From the NCBI RefSeq assembly GCF_000341285.1, contig NW_005178415.1, forward strand, positions 1 through 64,000: a DNA stretch of 64,000 bases, in the 5' to 3' direction. Positions 32,984 through 44,057 of this stretch are shown one piece after another (position 1 is the stretch's first letter; the number at the start of each line of letters is the position of its first letter). This DNA comes from Galdieria sulphuraria (taxonomy: Eukaryota; Rhodophyta; Bangiophyceae; Galdieriales; Galdieriaceae). The notes under the pieces were generated by a model. It saw nothing but the letters and a program-made list of their open reading frames with translations. It made no database searches and was not told the origin of the DNA. The position numbers were made by a program, and so were the translations under genes.

Positions 32984-35900
32984 TTATTCTACCCAATATT
33001 CCGGAATAGTCTATTTTCATCATAATAAAAATACAATTAAATAAACAACTTTCGACTCACCTTAATATCTGCTAGTCGAGCCATGTCTTCTACAATCAAC
33101 TGACTGGACTTTCCTGTCTTGCAATCCAAATGCAGACGAACAGCAAAGTGTTCATTTTCCATCAAAAGATGAGACAACTGAGAATACGGCCGTGGATAAA
33201 TTCTTACTAAACAAACAGCAGTTGCATCTCTCAACTCAAAAGTTGCCATACAATCTCCTCTTCTCGTATGAAATATTCTCAAATTCTGTAATAAACCAAC
33301 AGCAACAAACTACTCATCTTTGTTGTTCACATGTACAACAACTCTGAATTGGCTACTTACTCTAATATTCTTTTCTTTCTTATTCTCAATATCAGCCAAA
33401 GTACTCCAAGCTTTAGAAAACATTCCCATAGCTTCCAATTGTTGACGTAACTGAGCATACTGAGCATCCGATAGAAGAATCATACTATCCGAAGGATGGG
33501 CATAACGAATAACATCCACCAAAGGACTATCCACTTATCAATACATACAAAAATCATATCCAATCTACTTACATGGGATTCAACAAATGATAAGCGTCAA
33601 AAAAAAGTTTGTACAAATTCTGCCAAGTAAAGCCAACATATTCCTTTTCATATTTTATCGCATCTGAAATACTTGTTGTTATCTCGTCTTTGGAAATGGT
33701 GGGAGTAAAACTAGTCAACTCCTCATTATTCGTCTTTCTCTTACTCGTACTCTTCCTTTTCATTGCCTAATAAGAAATATTTGATATGTTGCATTCAAAA
33801 GCAAAGAATATAATAATAACCTTTCGCTTCTTTTGTATAAACTTGAGAAGTTGCTCTAGAATATTCTTCATATAATTTCTATTTGAATCTATCTTATCTA
33901 AAGCACCAGATAATATAAGTGCTTCATAGGTACGTTTGGTAACTGCAGAGTGTTCTACTCGTGTACATAAATCTTCTAATGAAAGAAAAGGACCATTTCG
34001 TTCTCTTTCTTCAATAATTGCTTGAGCAGCTGCATGACCAACATTCTTGACAGAGGCAAGACCAGCTCGTATACCTAATCATATTCATTCTACTTATCTA
34101 TGATAAGTATAGAGTCCGACTTACCCTTCATAGAAGACGTATTATCTTCCGTATATTCCACAAAACTTTGATGAATACAAGGTCCATATACAGCAATTCC
34201 TTTTCGAGCTGCATAAAGACTAAACTTGGATATCTTATCCATATCACCTTCATGATGATTAAACAATGCAATTAAATATTCTTGTGGATAGTTTGCCTTT
34301 AGCCAAGCAGTTTGATAAGTAATATATGCGTAAGCAGTAGAATGACTCTTATTAAAGCAATATTCTGCAAACTTGGACATCTGATCGAACAGCTCTTCAG
34401 CAAAGGAAAGGGAATATCCTCCTTTTAGGGCTCCTTGAATAAAATTCTTCCTTTCAGATTCCATTGCATCAGCCTAAGTATATTTGTATAGACAATATAT
34501 AAACCTTCAAGAAACCTTTGTTGAACAAACCTTCTTCTTTCCCATAGCTCTCCTAAGAATATCAGCTTGACCCATGGAATAACCAGCAACTACTTGAGCT
34601 ACTTGCATAATCTGTTCTTGATACATCAATATTCCATAAGTGCTTGAAAGAATGGGTTCCAAAATGGGATGCAAATATTCCACCTTTTCTAAATCAACTC
34701 CATGAGTTTTGAAATCATAAGCACAGTAAACGAATGATTACCTTTACCCAACTTCCGCTTAATATAACTAGGTATGAGACCAGCATCCAAAGGACCTGGA
34801 CGATACAAAGCAATAGCTGAAGAAATATCTTCCAAGCAGTTGGGACAAAGTTCTCGAATGATTTGCTTCATTTTGGGAGAAGCATCCAACTGAAATACTC
34901 CGTCCACTTCTCCTTGTGACAACAATTCATAGGTTAACTATATATACTCTCAGTTCATATGGCAAAAGCTCTCTCTCTCTAAAACTACCATGAGCATTAC
35001 CTTATCATGGGTAGGAATGGCATCTAAATGAATATTCGAACAAGTTTCTTTCTTTCGAATCAAACCAAGTGTTTCTTCTATAATACTTAGGGTCTTGAGT
35101 CCCAATAAATCCATTTTCAACAATCCAAGCGCTTCAATATCTTCCATAGCATATTGAGTAATAACCTATCCAAATTGAATCCACAATTCTATTCCCATAT
35201 TGTACTTACTTCTCCATCACTTCCACGTGTAAGTGGAACCAACTCACTCAAAGGTTCCGGAGAGATAACTACCCCAGCGGCATGAACCTACAAATCATTA
35301 CAAAACATTGGCCAAGATTTACTTTCAACTTACTCCATAACTCTTTGTAGTTCCTTCAATTCGTAAGGCAAGATCAATCCAACGGCGAATGTGATCATCA
35401 TTCTACAAGAATATCGTATATAGATTCCCAATTCTCCCATACAAATGTAGCACTTACCAAATACCAATCTCGGAATACTTTGGATGGACTATGTGTAGAT
35501 ATCATTGCTTCCAATGAAGTAGGCTTTCCTCTATTCACCAATATCTCTTTTGAAAACTTTTCCGTCTCTTTGAATGAAAAACCTAAAACTCTACCAACGT
35601 CCTTGGATATTGTTTTAGAATTCATAAAGTTGTATTCTGTGATTGCCATACCTTAACTACTGCTCTAGAAGCAAGCTTATTAAAAGTGATTATCTGTGCC
35701 ACATATTCTTCACCATATCGCATCTTCAAATAACGAATGATCTATAAAAACAATGACCAGTGTCACATTATCAATCTATGGATTGAAAACAGTACTTCAT
35801 CCTTTCCTCTCATAGAAAAGTCAATGTCAATATCTGGCAAACTCATTCTTTCCGGATTCAGAAATCTTTCAAATAACAAGCCGTGTTTAATGGGATCGAT

Positions 35901-37602
35901 ATCCGTAATTCCAAGAGCATAAGCTGAAACACTAATGAAGACCCATTATGAAGTAAATATAAAACAACATACCAATAAGTGAACCTGCTGCAGAACCTCT
36001 TCCAGGACCGACACGAATTCCCGACTGCCTCGCAAATGCAACATAATCCCAAACAATAAGAAAATAATTGGTAAATCCTTTTGATTGAACTATAAAAAGT
36101 TCTCTTTCTACACGATCTAAATATTCATTGGGTATACAATGAAAGTCATGGACGACGTTGGTCATTTTATCAAAGGAAGAATTGCTGAATCTTCTTTTCA
36201 AGCCTTGAAACACCAAATGTCGCAAATATATCTAAATAAGTTGCTCAGTCCATATCTTTTCTCATTATGAAAACACAACAACCTCTGGTTTGCCTTGAAA
36301 CTCTTCGGGTAATCTCATTTCAGGAAATCTTGTCGCTCCAAAAATATCGTAGTCTTCGATTCTTTCACTTATTTGAATGGAATTGTACAAAGCTTCTCTT
36401 ATAACATGCAATGGTAAAATGGGTTCAAAACACTGAATCATTTCTTCAAAAGTTTTAAAGTATTCTGTTCCAGTATATCGCATTCGTTTCTCATCTGTCA
36501 ATTTTTTAGCAGTCTATCATCGTTAGTTTCAATATTTCATAAAGTCAATGCACTTACTTGTATACACAACAAACAATCATGCATGTCTGCATCAGTTGCA
36601 TAAGTAAAATGGGAATCATTCGTGGCAACAAGCTTGATTCCTAAAACTTGCGATATGTGATAAATACCGGGAAGAACAATCTTATCTTGTTCTAGTCCAT
36701 GATTCTACAAAATAAAAATTAATATGTGCATATATTCCTCTCAAAAATCGAACAATACCTGGATCTCCAAGAAAAAGTCATCACCAAAGGAATCTTGATA
36801 CCATTTGGCAACTTGCAAAGCCTTTTCCATTTCTCCTACAAAAGCAACATTTCACAATTACAAATATAAAAACTCATTCAATACGAACCAGCTAATATAG
36901 CTTGTGGAATCTCTCCTGCCAAACAACCACTTAAAATGACAAGTCCTTCCGAATAACGTTTCAAATAGTCTTTGCTGATACAAGGCCTCGCCATGATTCC
37001 CTTTCGTTGTACTCCTTTTAAATGACTAATGGAAGTCAACTTGGAAAGATTTCGATATCCTTCAGCATTTTTGGCTAAAATAGTGAGGTGATATCGACGC
37101 TTCTTTGCTTGTACTGATATATCACCGTTCAGAATATAACTTGTGAATATAAGCACAATTCTATTCAATAAAAAACAAGTTAAACTTACACTTCATTTCC
37201 AGCAATAGGTTTGATTCCACTTTTAAGGCACTCTTCAATGAGCTCCACTACTCCAAACATAACGCCGTGGTCTGTCAACGCCAACGCCGGACAAGACAAA
37301 GACTTGGCACGATGAACAAGATCTTTTACGTGGCTAGCTCCGTCAAGCAACGAATATTCACTATGTACATGCAAAGGCACATAAGTATTCAACTTGGTTA
37401 CGTTGCCTGCATATAAAAGATCACGGGAACTACTGGCAGTACTTTTACTGGAATCGGTAACCACGGCCTTGACAAGCGTCTGAAATTCACGGCGTGGACA
37501 ACAATAATAAAATTGCGAACGACGAAAAGAATATTTCAAAACCACACAATGCTTCCAGGGTACCAAGTTGTGAAATAAGCAGAAACATGTTCTAGGTTTC
37601 AT
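32984..37602 (-). CDS. dnaE: bacterial-type DNA polymerase III alpha subunit (DnaE), nuclear-encoded
   Basis: C-family replicative DNA polymerase, here in a eukaryotic gene broken by about 20 short introns. The likely site of action is the plastid, because the N-terminus (from ATG at 37600-37602, [13 protein letters not shown]) is basic and Ser-rich. Domains in order: PHP ([32 protein letters not shown]), palm with both catalytic Asp ([11 protein letters not shown]) and the third in [14 protein letters not shown], fingers ([19 protein letters not shown]), then helix-hairpin-helix and OB-like parts ([15 protein letters not shown]). A last 50-nt intron probably adds a short exon ending TIPEYWVE at 32984-32986. 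No exonuclease or other holoenzyme gene is in view. Confidence 0.9.
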
Positions 37603-37833
37603 GGAAAGATGCCGGATGAGACTCGTCACGAAATTGCGATGGGTAAAAATAACTCAACCAATAGGCATTCCCATTTTCTATGGTTCATTTTCAAAGTATA
37701 TGCGTTTCATAAGCAAGTAGTACCGGAAGCAATTCAACCAAGATAGATACCGTAATTCTGAAGATCAATAAAAATGAAATATTTCGACTTCTATCTACTC
37801 TTTACTACTGGGAAAATGCTATTATTTTAGAAT

Positions 37834-37906
37834 GCTCTACTGGCCTAATGGATAAGGCGTCCGCCTCCGGAGCGGGAGATTCCAGGTTCGAGTCCTGGGT
37901 AGAGCG
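37834..37906 (+). tRNA. tRNA-Arg (anticodon CCG)
   Basis: Complete cloverleaf without intron. The acceptor stem is GCTCTAC with GTAGAGC (seven pairs), then discriminator G. The D arm is GCCT with AGGC. The anticodon stem TCCGC pairs with GCGGG (one T-G) around loop CTCCGGA, giving anticodon CCG (codon CGG). The T arm is CCAGG with CCTGG around TTCGAGT. A T-rich run that can end RNA polymerase III transcription follows at about 37907-37921. Confidence 0.95.
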
Positions 37907-38077
37907 TTTGTTTTGCTTTTTTGTACAACAGTGGTTGATTGATCTCAGGAAAAATTTTGTCCACTTGCCATGTTTGTATCTGCAAACAGAATTTCTTTAT
38001 ATTCAATTTTCATTAATACCAAAAGAGGTTCAACTGTACTTGCTTTTTCCTATTCTGATTCTATTTCTATCATACTC

Positions 38078-40127
38078 TTATTCTGCCAAATGTACTTCGT
38101 CCAAACTGGGCAATGTTCGCAAAGGATCTTCACTTGGTTTTCTGTTTACGGGATAGGCCTCCGTTTCATTCTTTTGTGACAAGGTTGAAACAATATTCTT
38201 GCTCAATTCGTTGGAATATACAGGCTTTGATACGTCTTCTATGTTGACTTCGTCATGAGAGTCATCCAAGTTGGAAACAATGGCCTCATATCTCTTCATT
38301 CTTTGTTGTCTTCTCTCACTAAATGTGCTAGGAAAAAAGTCGGGGAAGTAGCGTTGAATAAACGAGAATACTAAAACATGACCAACGGGAGTCAATGGAA
38401 GAATAAGGATAAACGTAAATGGAAAAAGAGTCAAAAGATCTCTTCCTGTACGTCTCAAAGTCCGAACCTCTCGAGGAGATAATGTGTAGCCGAATACAGC
38501 TCTACGAATCAGTCTACGCAAATAGTCTTTCACTTCTCATTGCAATGACACAAAACAACACTTACTTTACTGCATAAATGATATCGCCTCCCAGTAACTT
38601 GGTTCCTCGAGAATAAAATTCAAAGCCTTGCTTCGATTTTCTCCAAACATCGACAAAATAAGTCTGACGCAAATTAATAAATGTATCTATTCTCGTTCAT
38701 TTTAGTGAACAAAGAACTTACCTGAAGTTTGTTCCATTCCCAACCACTTATATAGGCATCCGTTTCTAAACCAAGACGAGAACGTACATCTTCTACATTG
38801 GCTGCCACAAGTCCAAGCTCGTCATCGCTCACAAGTAATGCAACATTAGAGTCAGCAAATACACCAAGTCTGGCAAGTTGAATATCGGCATTCTCAAATG
38901 CTGCAATAAGAATCTCCTGTTCATTAAAGTCGTCCGAAAGTTCAACTTCCTGACGCAAAAGCATATATACTCGTTCCAATTCAACTAGCATAACCTTAAT
39001 AGCTAATGTTTTCCTTATATTATCCACCTAAAACAACGATTAGTCTTCGAAAACAGCAAATGCGACACAACACAACCTTTTCATCCAAAGTTCTTATTTC
39101 CCTCAATTTCTTAAGTTTTCCTAGAGCATCTTCCTTTCTTAATATCATCTCTCTTGCTCTACTGGTATCTTGAAGTTCTTTCTCCAAAGCTTCAATCCTT
39201 TTTTTTGTCTCCTTAATACTCTCAGAATCTAAAACAAGACGTTTATCACGTGACACTTGGTAGCCATTTGTTTTCTGTTCAGCAGAACGTCCATTCAACC
39301 GTTCCCAAGTTTCAGTCATTCTATCCAAAAGCCACTCTATCGAAGCTCGAATTGCTACAAAGTCTATCGTTCCATCCGTTCTCAAAAAGCGGTCTGCTGC
39401 TTTTCTTATTGGAACTGATATTCTAGGCATCTTTCTTCGTTCTACTTGGCTTGAGTGATGCTCTGTTGTTTCCATCTTCTTGGATATCAGGTCGTGAGTG
39501 CTTTTTGGATCCTCCATATGAAAGTGATCGTTCAACACACGAAAAAGTTTGACTTCACAAGTTTGTAACTTGGCCAGGCAATTCATCGCCCTTTTGTCTT
39601 GTTCTGTTGACACTTGCTATAATAAACCCTACTTGAGTCAGTGTTTACTCGATGGGTTCCATACCAACCTGTAAAAGTTCTTTCCTCTTTTCTACTTCCT
39701 TCAAACAAGTTTTAATAGAACTATATAAAGCATCCGTTGTTGAAGACTCTTCTGAAGTGGTTTCTACACTTGCTTCTTGTCGTTCAGCAATCTTTTTGAA
39801 AATGGATTCCGTCTTTTCCACAAGTTTTTCTGCCAACCTTGTGTAGAGACATAGCTTCAAGTTTCTTGTTCTTTCTTGTGCTTGTCGTACCCTTTCGTCT
39901 AATAGTTTGGAGCTCAACTTTTCTTGGTCTTTTTCACTTGTTGCTGAGACTGGACCATAGTTGTTGTCTCCAACGCTGGAAGAACTAGGTTCCAACATAG
40001 TCACGTGAGTATGTATAGTGTAGTTTCTCCAAGTTTTTACATTATGGACACAAGTTTTACGAAAACAATGTGGTTGATGGACGAGTATTGGCACAGTCCA
40101 CAGAAAACCTGTCATCCTCTTACTCAT
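38078..40127 (-). CDS. LETM1-like membrane protein (plastid or mitochondrial)
   Basis: Member of the broad LETM1-like family. Mitochondrial LETM1 affects K+/H+ exchange, and plants have plastid relatives of unclear role. About five exons, starting at ATG 40125-40127. The N-terminus ([16 protein letters not shown]) is presequence-like, followed by long coiled coil ([20 protein letters not shown]). Conserved regions are the block ending [11 protein letters not shown], then [15 protein letters not shown] and the LETM1 core [20 protein letters not shown], which includes a Pro-rich membrane segment ([20 protein letters not shown]). The C-terminal tail is acidic and shorter than in animal LETM1, without EF-hands. 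The plant plastid type fits best. Confidence 0.82.
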
Positions 40128-40201
40128 CGAAAAACAAAAGGGAGCCCCACTCTCCTCCTTCCATTGTGATATTTTTTATTCAAAGCGACTAGAAAAACTA
40201 T

Positions 40202-40831
40202 TTAATAATATCCACCCGTTGCCTTGCCTTGTGCGTCCAATATACCTCTCCAGTAATTACTTTCAAACTCTTTAGCTGCATCGAGGTCTATAAGAGCCTC
40301 GATGAAACCGTTCATTTCTCTGACTGGAAACACAGACAAATCTTGAGGAACCTTCAACTTTCCCAATAAAGGCCCAAGTATGGGTGGATAAGGACACCAT
40401 TTTCCAGCAAGCTTTCCGTCAGACAACCTCCAAGAAGTTCTATGTTGCGCACATATTAAAGTCCCACTACCAATCAGTCCTTGATCAAGAGGTGTTCCCA
40501 AGTGTGGACACACATTAGCAGTGCAATATACTTGACCGTCATAGTCACAAACTACCAACAGAGATTGACCAGCCACAAAGAAAGGTTTCAAGTCTCCCGG
40601 TTTGATTTCCTCTGTTTTGACCAACTTGACCCAGGCCTCGGTTTTCATGGAAATAGAATAACGAGGAGTGTTTGTCGTTTCACCAACCTTTGTAAAGGGA
40701 GCAACCACATAGGAACGATTTCCCTTCCATAGTTCAAGCCTTTTCAAACCAGAAGAAACAACAACCTTTTTGGTATATGTTATCTTTGAAGAAAAGCTGG
40801 TACAAGGTTGAACAAAGAGACAAGATTTCAT
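40202..40831 (-). CDS. Rieske [2Fe-2S] domain protein, PSB33-like
   Basis: Single-exon protein of 209 aa from the first in-frame ATG (40829-40831), with a Ser, Lys and Thr rich plastid-type N-terminus. The Rieske fold is clear: CDYDGQVYCTANVCPHLGTP gives the first ligand pair C-x-H, and LICAQHRTSWRLSDGKL the second C-x2-H. The tail FPVREMNGFIEALIDLD precedes a short extension. This resembles plant PSB33, a thylakoid protein linked to photosystem II. As I recall, the plant protein lacks cluster ligands, whereas here all four are present. A generic plastid Rieske protein is the alternative. Confidence 0.78.
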   Translation of the reverse strand: MKSCLFVQPCTSFSSKITYTKKVVVSSGLKRLELWKGNRSYVVAPFTKVGETTNTPRYSISMKTEAWVKLVKTEEIKPGDLKPFFVAGQSLLVVCDYDGQVYCTANVCPHLGTPLDQGLIGSGTLICAQHRTSWRLSDGKLAGKWCPYPPILGPLLGKLKVPQDLSVFPVREMNGFIEALIDLDAAKEFESNYWRGILDAQGKATGGYY

Positions 40832-41040
40832 ATTACTTTCTATGAGCACAAGTCGCTATTCCCCCACCAACAGTAGGAAATAAGAATAAAGAGCTCAATA
40901 TAAATCTCCTGATTTTCTTCAACAGAAAATAATGTGTGGTGTGGACTTGGCGAAACACAATTTCAATGTCATGTTGAACATATTTTGTAAACTTGTGTAT
41001 AATAAGATTCTATATTCTATGAGTACTATTATTGAGTCTT

Positions 41041-41256
41041 CTAATAGACTCCACGAGTAGGAGTGTTGATAGCTTTGTGAACGAGATATAATATATTCAA
41101 TCTACCTTTGATACGACACTGTTGTTCTTCTTCCCTAAAGCAACTTGTTGGTAGTCGGAGTGCCTTAACAATAGCGAAAATAATAAGCACAATAGTGTTC
41201 ATTCCCATACCGACAAAGCAACGCTTTACGGAAGATTTTCTTGTCAAAGGAAGCAT
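41041..41256 (-). CDS. small single-span membrane protein, uncertain
   Basis: A 71-codon frame from ATG 41254-41256 beginning MLPLTRKSSVKRCF, with a hydrophobic helix MNTIVLIIFAIVKALRL and a charged tail. It lies 38 nt after the SDR stop on the same strand. A possible intron near the end would change the tail. I do not recognise it. The frame is short enough to be chance. Confidence 0.3.
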   Translation of the reverse strand: MLPLTRKSSVKRCFVGMGMNTIVLIIFAIVKALRLPTSCFREEEQQCRIKGRLNILYLVHKAINTPTRGVY

Positions 41257-41294
41257 ATCCGAATGTTACCAACAACTATATCAACCTATTCTTC

Positions 41295-42207
41295 CTAATC
41301 CATCAGTAAACCACCATTCATATCTATCACTTCTCCCGTAATAAATCCTGCAAGTGGAGAAATAAGAAAACGAACTGTATGCGCATACTCTTCTGGTTCA
41401 CAAAATCTTCCTACTGGAATAGTTTCCAATAGTCTTTCCACTATTTCTGGTGGATAATGTTCCAAAGTGGGTGTTCGAAGATATGCCGGTGCAATAGCAT
41501 TGACCGTTATTCCATCTCGTGCACTTTCTCTGGCAAGTCCAAAAGTAAGTGTCTGTAATGCACCTATTCCAAGAGAGATAGATATATATGTATACATATT
41601 CCTCATTGAGCGTTCTTATCCATATCTAAAACTATGCAAACCTTTGGACGTGGAATAAGCAATACCCGCATTGACTCCTCCCGTCTTTCCTGCTAAAGAA
41701 CAAGTGTTGATAATTCTTCCAAACTTTTTACTTTTCATATGCGGCAACAATTCCTTAGAAACTAGAAAAGCAGAATCTACATTCTGAGCAAATATTCTCC
41801 TCCACTCTTTAGGTGTGGTATCCAATACTCCTGTGTTGGATAGAAATCCATTATTGTTAATTAATACATACACGGGACCAAACTCTTCTCCAATTCTTTT
41901 ACAAGCCTCTAATACCGATTCCGGCTTACTTGCATCGAAGCAAATGGGATAGCACTTGGTTCTCGAAGCCAAGTTTCCGAGACTGTCTACAAAAGTATTC
42001 AAGGCCTCCACGTTGACATCATGAATAACCACCTTTTAGGCTGTCCCATAAGAGGAAACTTGTAAAACCCAATGGCCTTCTTACCCTAAAACCTTCCGAT
42101 AACAACATCTTGACTGTTGCTTGACCCAATATTCCAGTAGCTCCGGTCACCATGGCAGTCTTCAGTTCGGGTGACAGTTCCTTTTCCATATTGCCTGATT
42201 GAGACAT
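41295..42207 (-). CDS. short-chain dehydrogenase/reductase (FabG-like)
   Basis: NAD(P)-dependent oxidoreductase of the classical SDR family. Three exons are predicted, with introns near 42.05 kb (52 nt) and 41.6 kb. Motifs are the nucleotide fold VTGATGILGQA with T-G-x3-G-x-G (TGATGILG), INNNGFLS in place of the usual NNAG, the SxxxYxxxK active site (SLAGKTGGVNAGIAYSTSKG) and the C-terminal ITGEVIDMNGG. The Asn-Asn-Asn-Gly in the NNAG position is a small oddity. The substrate is unknown; 3-ketoacyl or sugar reductases are candidates. Confidence 0.85.
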
Positions 42208-42308
42208 GATCTCTTGATAGCAGAAGAAATCTCAACTCTTTCTTGCCACTTTTTAGAGTTGATAGAAATGAAAAACAAATACAATGGACATGTTCAAACT
42301 ATTCATTC

Positions 42309-42324
42309 ACACACACACACACAC
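42309..42324. repeat. CA dinucleotide repeat
   Basis: About eight CA units in the spacer between the SDR start (42207) and the Pth2 stop (42384). No other feature. Confidence 0.85.
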
Positions 42325-42383
42325 CCAACATTTCCTCCAATCATCATCTTTGAAACCAAAGATATTTTGTTTATAGAATGAGT

Positions 42384-42971
42384 TTATAATAGTTTCAAGT
42401 GCCCAGTTACTTTATCAATAAGTGATACGGGTGCAGGCCCTAGAGATAAAACTGTAACAGAACCCGGAGCTACTTGTGTCTTTCCAGCATCAATAACAGT
42501 ATGTGCCACAATACCTAGACTAGCCGCCTTTTTCTCCAAGCTTTTCATCTGTTGAATGGAAGATACTTGAAGTGCAATTTTAGGTTGACCATCTGCCTCC
42601 CATTTCCATAAATAACCAGGATTCGTCCGAAGTGTGTCTTGATAGGCCCCGAGAGTTGCGTGTCCACACTGTGCAGCTATTTTACCTTTTCCCATCTTCA
42701 AGTCCTAATTGAAAAAGAACAATAAGGATCATCTATGAGCTGAAAACTATTTATTCCTATTTAAGCTTACGGAACGAACGCAAAGAACCAATTTACAGTT
42801 TTCTTTACAAGTCTTCACTGCACCAGCGCCACTAGAGGCAGCTGGAAGTTCTGAAAGATGGTTCAAGGTAGGAGGAATCCAGCTATATTTTGGACACTTT
42901 TTCTTTTTTCCACGTTCTCCTAAAAAATAACCTGCAACAAACGCAAGTAATAGTTGAACTACAAAAGTCAT
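42384..42971 (-). CDS. PTH2: peptidyl-tRNA hydrolase 2 (Pth2/PTRH2)
   Basis: Hydrolyses peptidyl-tRNA released by stalled ribosomes. Two exons joined at VRS-DLKMGKGK. The N-terminus is a membrane span (MTFVVQLLLAFVAGYFLGER) as in human PTRH2, placing it in a membrane with the enzyme domain outside. Core motifs are KLVLCVRSDLKMGKGKIAAQ, the catalytic-region HATLGAY, QVSSIQQMKSLEKKA and, near the end, TVIDAGKTQVAPGSVTVLSL. All match Pth2 rather than bacterial Pth. It is 38 nt downstream of the carrier gene on the same strand. Confidence 0.9.
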
Positions 42972-43009
42972 CAATTCCCCCCAAATGCACGTTGATGGAC
43001 AAGGAACTT

Positions 43010-44021
43010 TTAACTGTGCTTATCCCATCCATTCTTACAAGTTTCAAAAGTTGTAAAGAATAAAGAACCCATCAGTCCTAACTGCACAACACGAGGCAAC
43101 ACTCCACGAAAGAAACCAGATATGCCCTCCTTCTTAGTCATATCCAATATCACCCAATGAATATTCCTTAAAGGAACTCCATCACGACCAAAAGGTGAAG
43201 TCATCACTCTGGTTTTCACAACATCCAAAGGACAAGTCAGAAAACCTCCAATACTTGCAGCTAAACAACCTATCAACATACTTTCCAGAGGCGAAAATTG
43301 GGACATGGCAGAATGCTCCTAATAACCACAAGTGTCGTTAGTACATGAGCATAATATTTATATATAAAAAAGCAATCATAATACAACCTGGTTCCTCTTT
43401 CGACGCAACAAATCTTTGAAACATTCGTAAAGTGTCAATTCAATTACTGTAAAAGGCAAATCTCTCACAAGAGTTGCTGTCCAACCTAGATAAAAGGAAC
43501 GAAAGCCTCTTTGGCGCCAACCATCTCGAATACAATGTATCGCACTTGAATACAATCCCGATTGAACCCTTTGTTTAACAGATTCAAAAGGGACGTCTAC
43601 TCAAAATAAGCCAACTTGTATCCAAGAAAGACCAAACCACCTTACATATGAGAGAACTGGCCAGACCTGCGAAACAAGAGCACGCAGTATAGCCAAAAGT
43701 ACGTTTCTCCTCTTTCAACTCCGCAACAAAATGACGCTTCAAGTGCTCGAAAAATGCTAATCTAACAGCAGAAGCAAAAGCACTTCCTAATACTATGATA
43801 TGAAAACCTTTGTATAATTGACTTATTCCACGACAGCTCAGAACTAGAGCAGCAAGTCTCCTGATTTCTTTCCTATTTCCTCGTTCTAGGTGTATTTTTG
43901 TTTTCAAAGTATCTATAGGATGCAATACTGCTACAGCAGTGACTGCCGCAGTGGCACCTGCAAAAAGATCTCTTCCTAACCGTTGAGGTCCTTCACGGGA
44001 TACGGATTGTGCCATTATCAT
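43010..44021 (-). CDS. mitochondrial carrier family protein, SAM carrier-like
   Basis: Transporter of the SLC25 family with three tandem repeats. The signatures are HPIDTLKTK (repeat 1), VPFESVKQRVQSG (repeat 2, completed by a phase-1 splice) and CPLDVVKTRVMTSPFG (repeat 3). Short repeat 1 and the VPxExVKQR signature resemble S-adenosylmethionine carriers (SLC25A26, SAMC), which act in mitochondria or plastids. Three exons are predicted, with start at ATG 44019-44021 (MIMAQSVSREG), 36 nt from the divergent ACT-domain gene. Transport of another adenine-containing substrate remains possible. Confidence 0.8.
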
Positions 44022-44057
44022 CAACGGAAATTGTTGTTGTTGTGAAAAACTGAAAGG

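Noticed and set aside
32984-37602. Bacterial contamination as the source of DnaE
   Set aside because: Gene is split by host-type introns and lies between host genes in the same contig.
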